Shown here in pieces: positions 8,435 through 16,343 of a stretch of 64,000 nucleotides of DNA (positions within the stretch are counted from its first letter, which is position 1; every line of letters begins with the position of its first letter). The DNA is from Deltaproteobacteria bacterium (GTDB lineage: Bacteria; Myxococcota_A; Polyangia; Polyangiales; Ga0077539), in the NCBI GenBank assembly GCA_016704445.1, contig JADJAE010000002.1, positions 124,001-188,000 on the forward strand, in the 5' to 3' direction. The notes beneath the pieces were generated by a model. It saw only the letters and a list, made by a program, of their open reading frames with translations, was not told the origin of the DNA and did no database searches. Position numbers and translations under genes: made by a program.

Positions 8435-9787
8435 ATGGCCCACGAGACCGAGACCGCGCTGGTCGACGAGATCACGATCCCCGCGAAGAGCCGTCGCGAC
8501 ATGAAGGCGGCCTGCGACCTCCAGTTCGAGCTGAAGGGCAAGGACCTCGAGCGGCTGCGCGTCGACCTCACGGAGGTGCGCGGCGGTCGGGTGCTCGACC
8601 AGATCGAAGGCGACATCCGCGACGCGCGCCGGGGCAACTACCGCACGGTGCTCTTCAGCGGGCACGTCGGCAGCGGAAAGACCACCGAGCTGCGCTGGCT
8701 GACGAAGCAGCTCGAGATGGAGAAGGAGGGGCGCTGCTTCCACGTGCTGTGGGTCGACGCGCTGGAGTACCTCGACATCAACTCGGTGCAGCTCCCGGAG
8801 TTCCTGATCGCGCTCTTCAATGCGATCGTTGACGACCCGCTGCTACGCCCGATCGTGGGGGCGTCGGCGACGGCGAAGAAGCTGTGGCGCAGCATCCGCG
8901 ACTGGCTCAAGCCCCTCGGGGTCGAGCTGGAGGTGGAGATCCCGGTAGGCGTGGCGAAGCTCAAGGCGAAGGTGAAGACGGAGTTCGGGCTCCAGCAGAA
9001 GCTGCGCGAGAAGCTGCGCGAGCGCGTCACCGAGCTGATGAGCGACCTCTCCGACCTGCTCTTCGACCTGCGCGGCGGGCTCGCGAAGCAACACATCGAC
9101 GACCTCGTGATCGTCGCGGACAACCTCGAGAAGATCGTCCTCGACGAGCTCGATCACCAGGGCGCGAAGAATACCCACGACCTCTTCTTCATCGAGCAGC
9201 TCCCGACGGTGCAGCGCCTCAAGGCGCACATCGTCCTGACGGTGCCGGTGTCGCTGCACTTTACCCACGCGCGGCTGCGGCAGGTTTTCCTGAACCCGAC
9301 GGTGAAGGTGCTGCCGATGATCCCGGTGCACATGCCGAGGGAGCCGCGTAAGCCCCACGCCAGGGGCATCGCCGTCCTGAAGACGTTGCTCGCAACGCGG
9401 GTCGACACGGCCCTACTCTTCGTCGACGATGCCGCGCTCACGAGGGCGATCGAGCTGTCGGGCGGCGTGATCCGGGATCTCTTCCGCATCGTGCTGGAGT
9501 CGCTCTCGCTCAAGCCCGAGATGGGCCTCGCTGTCGCGGACGTCGAGAACGGCGTGAAGGACATCGTCAGCAGCTACGAGCGGATGCTCCAGGGCAAGGG
9601 CTACCTGCCGCAGCTCCATGAGATCGCGGCGTGCAGCTGCTTCCCGGTGGGCTTCGAGGAGGCCGACCGCAACGCGCTGCTGCACAGCATGGTGGTGCTC
9701 GAGTACAACGGGGAGACTTGGTACGACGTGCACCCGCTGGCGCGGAGGACGCGCGCCTACGGGAGCGGGCGTCCGGCGACGGGGTGA
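8435..9787 (+). CDS. P-loop NTPase, first gene of an NTPase/TPR module
   Basis: A 450-residue soluble ATPase. Walker A is GHVGSGKTTE (about 76-85) and a Walker B-like strand is DDLVIVADNLEKI (about 222-234). A charged helical insertion (about 165-215, rich in KLREKLRERV) separates them, and a sensor-like strand HIVLTVPVSL follows at about 265. The family was not recognised; the arrangement resembles KAP or STAND-like AAA proteins used as switches in bacterial conflict systems. The stop lies 7 nt before the ATG of the TPR protein, so they form one operon. The C-terminus ends in a small domain (YNGETWYDVHPLARR) resembling the winged-helix end of such NTPases. Function (nucleotide-dependent sensor of stress or invasion) is inference from architecture and gene pairing. 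Confidence 0.7.
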   Translation: MAHETETALVDEITIPAKSRRDMKAACDLQFELKGKDLERLRVDLTEVRGGRVLDQIEGDIRDARRGNYRTVLFSGHVGSGKTTELRWLTKQLEMEKEGRCFHVLWVDALEYLDINSVQLPEFLIALFNAIVDDPLLRPIVGASATAKKLWRSIRDWLKPLGVELEVEIPVGVAKLKAKVKTEFGLQQKLREKLRERVTELMSDLSDLLFDLRGGLAKQHIDDLVIVADNLEKIVLDELDHQGAKNTHDLFFIEQLPTVQRLKAHIVLTVPVSLHFTHARLRQVFLNPTVKVLPMIPVHMPREPRKPHARGIAVLKTLLATRVDTALLFVDDAALTRAIELSGGVIRDLFRIVLESLSLKPEMGLAVADVENGVKDIVSSYERMLQGKGYLPQLHEIAACSCFPVGFEEADRNALLHSMVVLEYNGETWYDVHPLARRTRAYGSGRPATG

Positions 9788-9794
9788 AGGGCCG

Positions 9795-11828
9795 ATGCTC
9801 GACATCGACCAGAACGGGCGGCTCGACGCGCTGCGAGTGGCGCTCCAGGACGCGTCGCGCTTCACGCTGATCATCCTCGAGGTGCCGGTCGGTCCCGCGC
9901 GCGAAGAGCTATTGGCGCGGCTGCGAGCCTGGTCGGGGGACGACGAGGTGCCGACGCTTCGCTTCGTGGCGCTCGGCCCGTCGGCGAGCCCGTGGGACAC
10001 GTTGCAGTCGCTGGCGCTCGACCCAAAACAGCGCACCGGCGTGGTGCTCACCGGGCTGGAGCAGTTCGTCATCGACGGCGCGCTCGCGAAGACGGCCCAC
10101 TCGCTCAACCTCGCGCGCGACCTGCTGGCGCGGACGATCCCTGGTCCGCTGGTGATCGTCGCGGACGCCGCGGTGCTGCGCGCGATCGCCGAGCAGATGC
10201 CCGACCTGTACTCGTGGCGTAGCTTCGAGACGAGCGTCAGCAGCGTCGGTGAGGCGACGGAGGTAGCGAGCAGTCGGGCCGACCTGGTCGGCACGCCGAC
10301 CCGCACAGCACGAGAAGAATTCGAACGGCTGACGGCTCTCGTCGCGGCGACGGCCGAGCGCGGCGCCGACACGACCGAGCTGCGATTGCGGCTGGCGCGC
10401 GCGGCCCTCAACGCGTTCAAGGTCGACGAGGCGGCTTCGATCCTGGAGACGATCCGGGAGTCCAATCCAGAGATGGGGGAGCCCTTCGCCGCGCAGTGGT
10501 TTCTACTGTCTGGCGACCTCGCGCGGCGACGCTCTGACCACGACACCGCGCGAAGGTGTTTCGAGGAGGCGCTTCCGCTACTTCGAAACGTCGGCGACCT
10601 CCTCGGAGAGGCCAGCGGCGTTCACAGCCTCGGAGATCTCTCGCTCCAACGCTCCGACCACGAAGGTGCACAGCAGCGCCTCGAGCAAGCGGTCGCTCTA
10701 TTCCAAAACGCCGGTTCCGTTCTCGGAGAGGCTAACTGCGTCCACGGCCTCGGATGTCTCGCGTTCCAACGCTCCGACCACGAAGACGCCCAGCGGCGCT
10801 TCGCTCAGGCGCTCTCAATTTACCGGACGGTGGGCTCCGTCATCGGAGAGGCCAGTTGCATCAAGTCCCTCGGGGACATCGCACTCCGGCGGTCCGACCA
10901 CAACGCGGCACGGCAGCACTATGAGCAGGCCCTGCCAATGTTCCGACGGTCCGGCGACGCTCTCGGAGAGGCCGGTTGCATCAAGTGCCTAGGGGACATC
11001 GCGCTCCACCGGTCCGACCACCACGTCGCCCAGCAGCGCTATGAGCAAGCCCTGGCGATGTTCCGAACGTGCGGTGACCTCTTCGGACAGGCCTATTGCA
11101 TTCGGGACCTCGGGGAGATCGCGCTTCGACGCTCCGATCACGACGCCGCGCGAGAGTTATTTGAACAGGCCATCCTGCTCCATCGGAAGGTCGGCGACCT
11201 CCTCGGAGAAGCCAACTGCATCCGTGGCCTCGGAGAGATCGCGCTCCAGCGGTCCGACTACGAAGGCGCGCTGCGGTGCCTCGCGCAGGCTCTCCCACTC
11301 TACCGAAGGGTCGGGGACGTCCTCGGGGAAGCCAACTGCATCCAGAGCCTCGGGGACATTGCGCTTCATGGTTCCGACCATGAGGTTGCGCGCCAGCACT
11401 ATGAGCTGGCGCTTTCGCTCCATCGGACGGTGGGCGACGTCCTCGGGGAAGCCAACTGCGTCCAGAGCCTCGGGGATATCGCGCGCCTGCGTTTCGCGCA
11501 CGACCTCGCGCGTCAGCGCTATGAGCAGGCCCTGCCGCTCTATCGAAAGGTCGGCGACCTCCTTGGTCAAGGCAACTGCATCCTGAGTCTCGGGGAACTC
11601 GCGCTCCGGCGGTCTGACTCCGACACCGCTCGCCAGTGCTTCCAGCAAGCGCTCGCCTACTACGAGCGCATCCCCCAGCCCTACTCCATCGGCCAGGCTC
11701 ACCGGCAGCTCGCCGACCTCGCCACCACCGACGACGACCGCTCCCACCACCTCCGCCTCGCTCGCGACGCCTGGGCCTCCATCGGTCGCGACGACCTCAT
11801 CGCGCAGCTCCCTGCTGCCCCCGCCTGA
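9795..11828 (+). CDS. TPR-repeat protein with degenerate NTPase-like head, second gene of the module
   Basis: 677 residues from ATG 9795. Residues 1-200 are an NTPase-like head without a P-loop (the expected position reads EVPVGPAREELLARL) but with hydrophobic strands such as GVVLTGLEQFVI and PLVIVADAAVLRAIAEQMPD followed by LYSWRSFE, a pattern found in NTPase-derived domains fused to TPRs. Residues 231-630 are ten TPR-like units of exactly 40 residues each (consensus GEANCIQSLGDIALRRSDHD, then xARQHYEQALPLYRRVGDLL), plus one degenerate unit. TPR arrays bind proteins or peptides. With the NTPase 7 nt upstream it forms a two-gene module of sensor or scaffold type. The units are unusually uniform, which suggests recent expansion or gene conversion. 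Confidence 0.75.
   Translation: MLDIDQNGRLDALRVALQDASRFTLIILEVPVGPAREELLARLRAWSGDDEVPTLRFVALGPSASPWDTLQSLALDPKQRTGVVLTGLEQFVIDGALAKTAHSLNLARDLLARTIPGPLVIVADAAVLRAIAEQMPDLYSWRSFETSVSSVGEATEVASSRADLVGTPTRTAREEFERLTALVAATAERGADTTELRLRLARAALNAFKVDEAASILETIRESNPEMGEPFAAQWFLLSGDLARRRSDHDTARRCFEEALPLLRNVGDLLGEASGVHSLGDLSLQRSDHEGAQQRLEQAVALFQNAGSVLGEANCVHGLGCLAFQRSDHEDAQRRFAQALSIYRTVGSVIGEASCIKSLGDIALRRSDHNAARQHYEQALPMFRRSGDALGEAGCIKCLGDIALHRSDHHVAQQRYEQALAMFRTCGDLFGQAYCIRDLGEIALRRSDHDAARELFEQAILLHRKVGDLLGEANCIRGLGEIALQRSDYEGALRCLAQALPLYRRVGDVLGEANCIQSLGDIALHGSDHEVARQHYELALSLHRTVGDVLGEANCVQSLGDIARLRFAHDLARQRYEQALPLYRKVGDLLGQGNCILSLGELALRRSDSDTARQCFQQALAYYERIPQPYSIGQAHRQLADLATTDDDRSHHLRLARDAWASIGRDDLIAQLPAAPA
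10485..11684 (+). repeat. Ten in-frame 120-bp tandem repeats encoding TPR units
   Basis: The DNA has a strict 120-bp period for ten units with no indels: the CTCGG of each unit recurs every 120 nt from about 10629 to 11589, and GGAGAGGCC or GGGGAAGCC at the unit junctions. Units differ only by substitutions. Such an array can change copy number by recombination. Confidence 0.9.
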
Positions 11829-11899
11829 CCCACCCCTCTCCCTGATCCCGGTTTGACCTTTGCTGCCCTCGGGGCCGATCCTCCGTACACTTGCCCCAC

Positions 11900-12928
11900 A
11901 TGTTGTCCCACCGCGCGCGTCGAATCCTGCTGGCAGCCGTCGGCGATTTCATCGCCACGGGAGAGCCGGTGGCCTCCAAGATCCTGGCCCGACAGCATGA
12001 CCTCGAGCTCTCTCCGGCGACGGTGCGCTCGGTCTTCGCCGAGCTGGAGGGCGGCGGCTACCTCACCAAGCCGCACGCCTCCGCCGGGCGCGTCCCCACG
12101 GAGAAGGGCCTGCGGGTCTTCGCCGAGGCGATGATCGCCGTCGCCGAGGGCAAGAGCATCGAGGACGACACCGCGGCGAGCGCGGCCCTCTGGTCGGCGA
12201 GCGACCCGGGCTTCGACGCGGCCCTGCGCCACACCACGCGGGTGCTGGCGATGCTCAGCGGGTCGGCCGCCCTCCTGCGGCCGCCGCCGGGGGAGAGCTG
12301 GGTGCTGCGCGACCTGAAGTTCATCGCGCTGCGGCCCAAGGAGGTGCTCGCGGTGGTGGTCGCCACCAACGGCGCCGTCGAGAACCGCGTGCTCGCCGTC
12401 GAGGAGACCCTGAGCCCCGCGGACCTCGAGCGCGCCAACAACATGATCCACGCGAAGGTGCAGGGGATGACCCTGGCGCAGGTGCGCGCGATGCTGGCCC
12501 AGGAGCTCGAGGCGGGCCGTGCGGGGCGCGACCGGCTGGAGCGAGCGGCGCTCTCGCTGGGGCAGCAGGCGCTGGCGTCGCTCTCGTCGCCGAGCGAGGT
12601 GCTGGTGGAGGGCGCGGCGCAGCTCATCGCGCGGCCGGAGTTCGCGAGCGCGGAGACCACGCGGCAGCTGGTGATCGCGCTCGAAGACCAGGAGCTGCTG
12701 CTCGACCTGCTCGACCGCACCATGGCCGCGCGGGGGCTGCAGGTGGTGTTCGGCGGGCTCGACAACGCGATGGGCAGCGACCTGTCGCTGGTGGCGACGA
12801 GCTTCGGCGCGGGGGCCATCGGGGTCATCGGGTCGACGCGCATGGACTACGGCCAGGTGGCGCCGCTGGTGCGTCAGGCGGCCACGCAGCTCGCCGACGT
12901 GCTGGGCGGGCGCACCACGAAGAACTGA
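11900..12928 (+). CDS. hrcA: Heat-inducible transcription repressor HrcA
   Basis: 342 residues, normal for HrcA. The N-terminal winged helix is clear: RRILLAAVGDFIATGEPVAS, then the recognition segment LSPATVRSVFAELEGGGYL and the HrcA signature HASAGRVPTEKGLRVF (about 57-72). The rest holds the GAF-like and dimerisation domains. HrcA represses groESL and dnaK operons by binding CIRCE operators and is stabilised by GroEL. Here it stands alone, not in an hrcA-grpE-dnaK operon, and no CIRCE element is visible nearby. ATG 11900 is chosen over the TTG at 11891. TACACT (11886-11891) 8 nt upstream may be its -10 box. Confidence 0.93.
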   Translation: MLSHRARRILLAAVGDFIATGEPVASKILARQHDLELSPATVRSVFAELEGGGYLTKPHASAGRVPTEKGLRVFAEAMIAVAEGKSIEDDTAASAALWSASDPGFDAALRHTTRVLAMLSGSAALLRPPPGESWVLRDLKFIALRPKEVLAVVVATNGAVENRVLAVEETLSPADLERANNMIHAKVQGMTLAQVRAMLAQELEAGRAGRDRLERAALSLGQQALASLSSPSEVLVEGAAQLIARPEFASAETTRQLVIALEDQELLLDLLDRTMAARGLQVVFGGLDNAMGSDLSLVATSFGAGAIGVIGSTRMDYGQVAPLVRQAATQLADVLGGRTTKN

Positions 12929-13010
12929 CGCCCCGGCGGCTTGCCCGCGGGGGTAGCGCGCATCTACGCTCGCTGTGTGAATGGCCATTCAGTGGCCGAG
13001 GAGAGCGACG

Positions 13011-14180
13011 ATGGCGACGCCGTACACCGAGTCTCACCAGATGTTTCGCAAGACGGTTCGGGACTTCTGCGAGCGCGAGCTGCGCCCGCACATGGACCAG
13101 TGGGAGGAGGACGAGCTCTTCCCGCGGTGGGTGTTCGAGAAGGCCGGCGAGCTCGGCATCTTCGGCGCGCACTACCCCGAGGAGCACGGCGGCAGCGGCG
13201 GCGACTACTGGTACTCCATCGCCAAGGCCGAGGAGCTTCCGCGCTGCGGCGCCGCGGGCGTGCCGATGGCGCTCATGGTGCAGAGCGACATGGCGACGCC
13301 GGTGCTCTCCGACCTCGGGAGCCCGGAGCAGATCGAGGAGTTTCTCAAGCCCGCGCTGCGCGGCGAGAAGATCGCGGCGCTGGGCGTGAGCGAGCCGGGC
13401 TGCGGATCAGACGTGGCGGGCATGCGCACCTGGGCGCGCAAGGACGGCGACGACTACGTCATCAACGGGTCGAAGACCTTCATCACCAACGGCACGCGCG
13501 CGGACTTCATCACGCTGATGCTGAAGACGCAGCCCGAGGCGGGGCACGCGGGCATCTCGATCGTGACCTTCCCCACGGACGTGAAGGGCTTCCACGTCAG
13601 CAAGAAGCTGAAGAAGATCGGCAACTGGTCGAGCGACACGGCGGAGCTGTTCTTCGAGGACTGCCGCATCCCGCGGCGCTACCTGCTGGGCGAGGAGGGC
13701 GAGGGGTTTCGCTACCTGATGCAGAACTTCCAGAGCGAGCGGCTCATCGCGTCGGCCTCGGCCACGGCGGGCTCGAAGCTCATCCTGGAGGAGGGCATCG
13801 CCTACGGGCGCGACCGCAGCGCCTTCGGCAAGCCGATCATCAAGCGCGAGGTGTGGCAGCACAAGATCGTCGACCTCGCGACGAAGCTGGAGGCCTGCGA
13901 GGCGCTCACCTACCGCGCGGCCGAGGCCTACAACCAGGAGCGCTACGTCGACAAGACCCAGGTGAGCTTCGAGACCACCAAGCTGATCTCGATGGCCAAG
14001 GCCTTCGTCGGCGACGTGACCAGCGAGGTGGCGGACTCGATGCTGCAGTTCCACGGGGGCTGGGGTTACATCGAGGAGTATCACATCGCCCGCGCGTGGC
14101 GTGACCAGCGCCTCTTCCGCCTGGGCGGCGGCACCACCGAGACGCTGCGCTACTACATCGCCAAGCTCATGGGGCTGTAG
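13011..14180 (+). CDS. Acyl-CoA dehydrogenase
   Basis: 389 residues, the standard length. The FAD-binding signature GVSEPGCGSDVAGMRT (about 127-142) and the C-terminal LQFHGGWGYIEEYHIAR plus RLGGGTTET segments are present. The usual catalytic Glu of the YEGT motif near the C-terminus is absent (GGGT); the Glu in NFQSERLIAS (about 245) matches the catalytic-base position of long-chain and isovaleryl-CoA dehydrogenases, so it probably belongs to that branch. It catalyses FAD-dependent alpha,beta-dehydrogenation of an acyl-CoA with electron transfer to ETF. ATG 13011 is chosen for its Shine-Dalgarno GAGGAGAG at 12998-13005; an in-frame ATG at 12981, 10 nt after TACGCT (12965-12970), would add ten residues. 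Substrate cannot be told from sequence. Confidence 0.9.
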   Translation: MATPYTESHQMFRKTVRDFCERELRPHMDQWEEDELFPRWVFEKAGELGIFGAHYPEEHGGSGGDYWYSIAKAEELPRCGAAGVPMALMVQSDMATPVLSDLGSPEQIEEFLKPALRGEKIAALGVSEPGCGSDVAGMRTWARKDGDDYVINGSKTFITNGTRADFITLMLKTQPEAGHAGISIVTFPTDVKGFHVSKKLKKIGNWSSDTAELFFEDCRIPRRYLLGEEGEGFRYLMQNFQSERLIASASATAGSKLILEEGIAYGRDRSAFGKPIIKREVWQHKIVDLATKLEACEALTYRAAEAYNQERYVDKTQVSFETTKLISMAKAFVGDVTSEVADSMLQFHGGWGYIEEYHIARAWRDQRLFRLGGGTTETLRYYIAKLMGL

Positions 14181-14194
14181 GGCTGAACCGTCCC

Positions 14195-14768
14195 TCAGTG
14201 AACCCTCGGCCGCAGCGCCGAGCGGCTCAGGATCTCCGCCTCGCGCTGCACCAGGAACCCGATGCGCTCGCGGGCGCGCTCCTCCCCGAAGATCTCCTCC
14301 GCCAGCGACGCGAACAGCCGGTGGTGCCGCGCCTCCGACGCGAAGAGCTCGCGGTACCACCCGCGCATCGCCTCGGTGGGCGCGTGCGCCGCGAGCAGCC
14401 CGAAGCGCTCGCACGACCGCGCCTCGATCACCGACGCCACCGCGAGCCGGTCGAGCAGCGGCTCGCAGCGCTTGTCCGCGAGGGCGCGCTGCAGCGAGCG
14501 GGCGTAGACGTCCTCCGGCGGCGGAGTGGCGGTGACGCCGCGGCGAGCCGAGCTCCTCGAAGACCTGCGCGACGTGGCCGAGCTCCTCGGCGGCGAGGGC
14601 CGTGAGCTCGCGGGCGAGCCGCGGGTGCATCGGGTAGCGGGTCACCATCGCGGTCGCGTTGGAGGCGGCCTTGAGCTCGCAGTGCAGGTGGTCGAGGAGC
14701 ACGGCGTCGAGGTCGGCGAGCGCGACCTCGATCCAGCGAGGGTCGGTGGTGGTGGCGAGTCCCAGCAT
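14195..14768 (-). CDS. miaE: tRNA-(ms2io6A)-hydroxylase MiaE, with an apparent 1-nt frameshift
   Basis: The minus strand from ATG 14768 encodes a MiaE-like di-iron protein of about 190 residues. All four iron-ligand elements are visible: CELKAASNA, EELGHVAQV, IEARSCERF and SEARHHRLF. Between the second and third the frame changes near 14540-14548; removing one base from TCGCCGCGG restores a continuous reading (GSRGVTATPPPEDVYARSL). MiaE hydroxylates the isopentenyl group of ms2i6A37 in tRNA. Because both halves are intact and the total length is one base too long, I read this as sequencing error rather than true inactivation. Confidence 0.8.
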
Positions 14769-14843
14769 ATGGGGGATGGTGATAGCAGCGATCGGCCCGC
14801 CGCGGCTCGTAGCGCCCGCGCCGTCTGCTACGGTGCGCCCCTC

Positions 14844-15242
14844 GTGAAGAAGCTCTGGGCCTCCATTCCCCCGCAGGTTCGCAAGGTGATCGCCGCCGCG
14901 GTGCTGGTGCTCGGCGTCGTCGTCGTGGGCAACGAGCTCGGCGGCCACGCCCCGCGCGACGTCACCCTCCACGCCGACCTGCACCCCGTCTCCCGCCTGG
15001 GCTTCAACGTGCGCGCCCTGCGCATCGAGCTCCTCGGCGACGACGGCGCCATCCACCGGCGCATCGAGCGCCGCGCCGAGCCCGGCGGATCGCTCGCCGT
15101 CGTCAACGCCCCCACCACCCTGCCCACCGGCCGGTGGCGGGCGAGGGTCGAGCTCGTCGGCGACACCAGGGTGCTCTCCCGCGAGGTCACCCTCGACGTC
15201 GAGGCGGGCCGCGCGGTGGAGGTCCCGCTGCCGGAGCTGTAG
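14844..15242 (+). CDS. Small single-pass membrane-anchored protein, unknown function
   Basis: 132 residues from GTG 14844. A short basic N-terminus (MKKLWASIPPQVRK) precedes one hydrophobic helix (VIAAAVLVLGVVVVG), then a beta-rich domain predicted to lie outside the cytoplasm (repeated strands such as DVTLHADLH, VRALRIELLG, RWRARVELVG, SREVTLDVEAG). No family recognised. TACGGT (14829-14834) is 9 nt before the GTG, consistent with a leaderless transcript. Confidence 0.65.
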   Translation: MKKLWASIPPQVRKVIAAAVLVLGVVVVGNELGGHAPRDVTLHADLHPVSRLGFNVRALRIELLGDDGAIHRRIERRAEPGGSLAVVNAPTTLPTGRWRARVELVGDTRVLSREVTLDVEAGRAVEVPLPEL

Positions 15243-15338
15243 CCCCGGGGGTAAGGGCGCCCGGCGCGAGATTCTGCGCGCATCAGCGCCGGGGCGGTTG
15301 CGCCCGGGGGCCATCGTCCCTTACACGGGCGCTTACCC

Positions 15339-16253
15339 ATGCTGGTCACCTCGTCTCAGTCGGTGCGTTCGCTGGTCGTGCGGCTCAACAAGGGCGAAGA
15401 CCTCGCCGAGTCCCTCGCCTCCCTCATCACCTCGCAGCGCATCACCGTCGCCACGGTGCAGGGGCACGGCGCCCTCGAGGCCGTCATCCTCGACTCCTAC
15501 GACGCGCGCGCCCGCACCTACGGCGACGCCCGCACCTTCACCGGTCGCCTGGAGCTGATCTCCCTCCAAGGCCACCTCTCCACCCGCGAGGGCCACCCCG
15601 ACCTCTATCTGCACGCCGCCGTCGCGCGCGACACCGGCAACGGCGTCGAGGTCCTCGGCGGCCGGCTCATCGAAGCCCAGGTCGTGGCCGTCGAGCTCAC
15701 GCTGCTGCTCCACGACGACCTCCACCTCGAGCGCACCCCCGAGACCACCGGCATCCCCACCTGGCGCACCGGCTCGGCCGTCCAGAGCGCCCCGGCGCGC
15801 CCCGCTCCCGCGCCCGCTCTCGCGACCGCGAGCTCCATCGCGGAGAGCGTCCGCCCGCGGCGCATCACCACCGCCGAGCGCGCAGAGGCCGCCGCCCAGG
15901 CGCCCGCGCCCGCGCCCGAGGTGATGGTCGCGAGGCGTCCCGCGCCGACGCCCGAGGTCGTGACCAAGCCCACGACGCTGGCCGAGGCGGCCCAGCAGCT
16001 CCATGCGATGCCCGCCAAGCACGAGCGCACCGTCGACGAGAACGTCACCCCGGAGGTAGGCCTCGGCGACGTGCTCCTGCACCCGACCCTCGGCGACGCC
16101 CAGGTGGTCGGCCTCAACGACGACCGCTGCGACATCAAGCTCGACCGCAGCGGCTCGGTGCGCGCCATCATGCTCGACTACTTCGAGGTCACCCCGCAGA
16201 GCCCGCGCGACGGCGTGAAGGTCTGGAAGCTGGTCTCGCGCAAGCCGCGCTGA
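15339..16253 (+). CDS. PPC/DUF296-domain protein
   Basis: 304 residues. The first 135 form a PPC (plant and prokaryote conserved, DUF296) domain: LVVRLNKGEDLAESLASLI, then VATVQGHGALEAVILDSY and LHAAVARDTGNGVEVLGGRL. A low-complexity Pro/Ala linker follows (about 145-225) and the C-terminus is a small beta-rich, KOW- or Tudor-like domain (VLLHPTLGDAQVVGLNDD). PPC domains trimerise and in plants accompany AT-hooks; bacterial function is unclear. No AT-hook is present. It is transcribed alone. Confidence 0.75.
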   Translation: MLVTSSQSVRSLVVRLNKGEDLAESLASLITSQRITVATVQGHGALEAVILDSYDARARTYGDARTFTGRLELISLQGHLSTREGHPDLYLHAAVARDTGNGVEVLGGRLIEAQVVAVELTLLLHDDLHLERTPETTGIPTWRTGSAVQSAPARPAPAPALATASSIAESVRPRRITTAERAEAAAQAPAPAPEVMVARRPAPTPEVVTKPTTLAEAAQQLHAMPAKHERTVDENVTPEVGLGDVLLHPTLGDAQVVGLNDDRCDIKLDRSGSVRAIMLDYFEVTPQSPRDGVKVWKLVSRKPR

Positions 16254-16308
16254 GCGGCCGAGACCCCAGGTTTCGAGGATCATTAGACCAAAGCGACGTG
16301 CGCCCGAT

Positions 16309-16336
16309 TTGACGTACGTCCAGATCGGCGTACGTT
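16309..16336 (+). promoter_or_regulatory. Promoter with embedded palindromic operator for the second NTPase module
   Basis: TTGACG (16309-16314), 16-bp spacing, TACGTT (16331-16336), then ATG at 16344, so the transcript would be nearly leaderless; no good Shine-Dalgarno is seen. A perfect 10-bp palindrome GACGTACGTC (16311-16320) overlaps the -35 box, and its CGTACG core recurs at 16329-16334 over the -10 box. Two such sites 18 bp apart look like a repressor operator. Confidence 0.5.
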
Positions 16337-16343
16337 GGCAGGC

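Noticed and set aside
11853..11891. TTGACC and TACACT as a paired promoter for hrcA
   Set aside because: The spacing is 27 bp, too long for a sigma-70-type promoter; only the TACACT box is kept as a possible -10.
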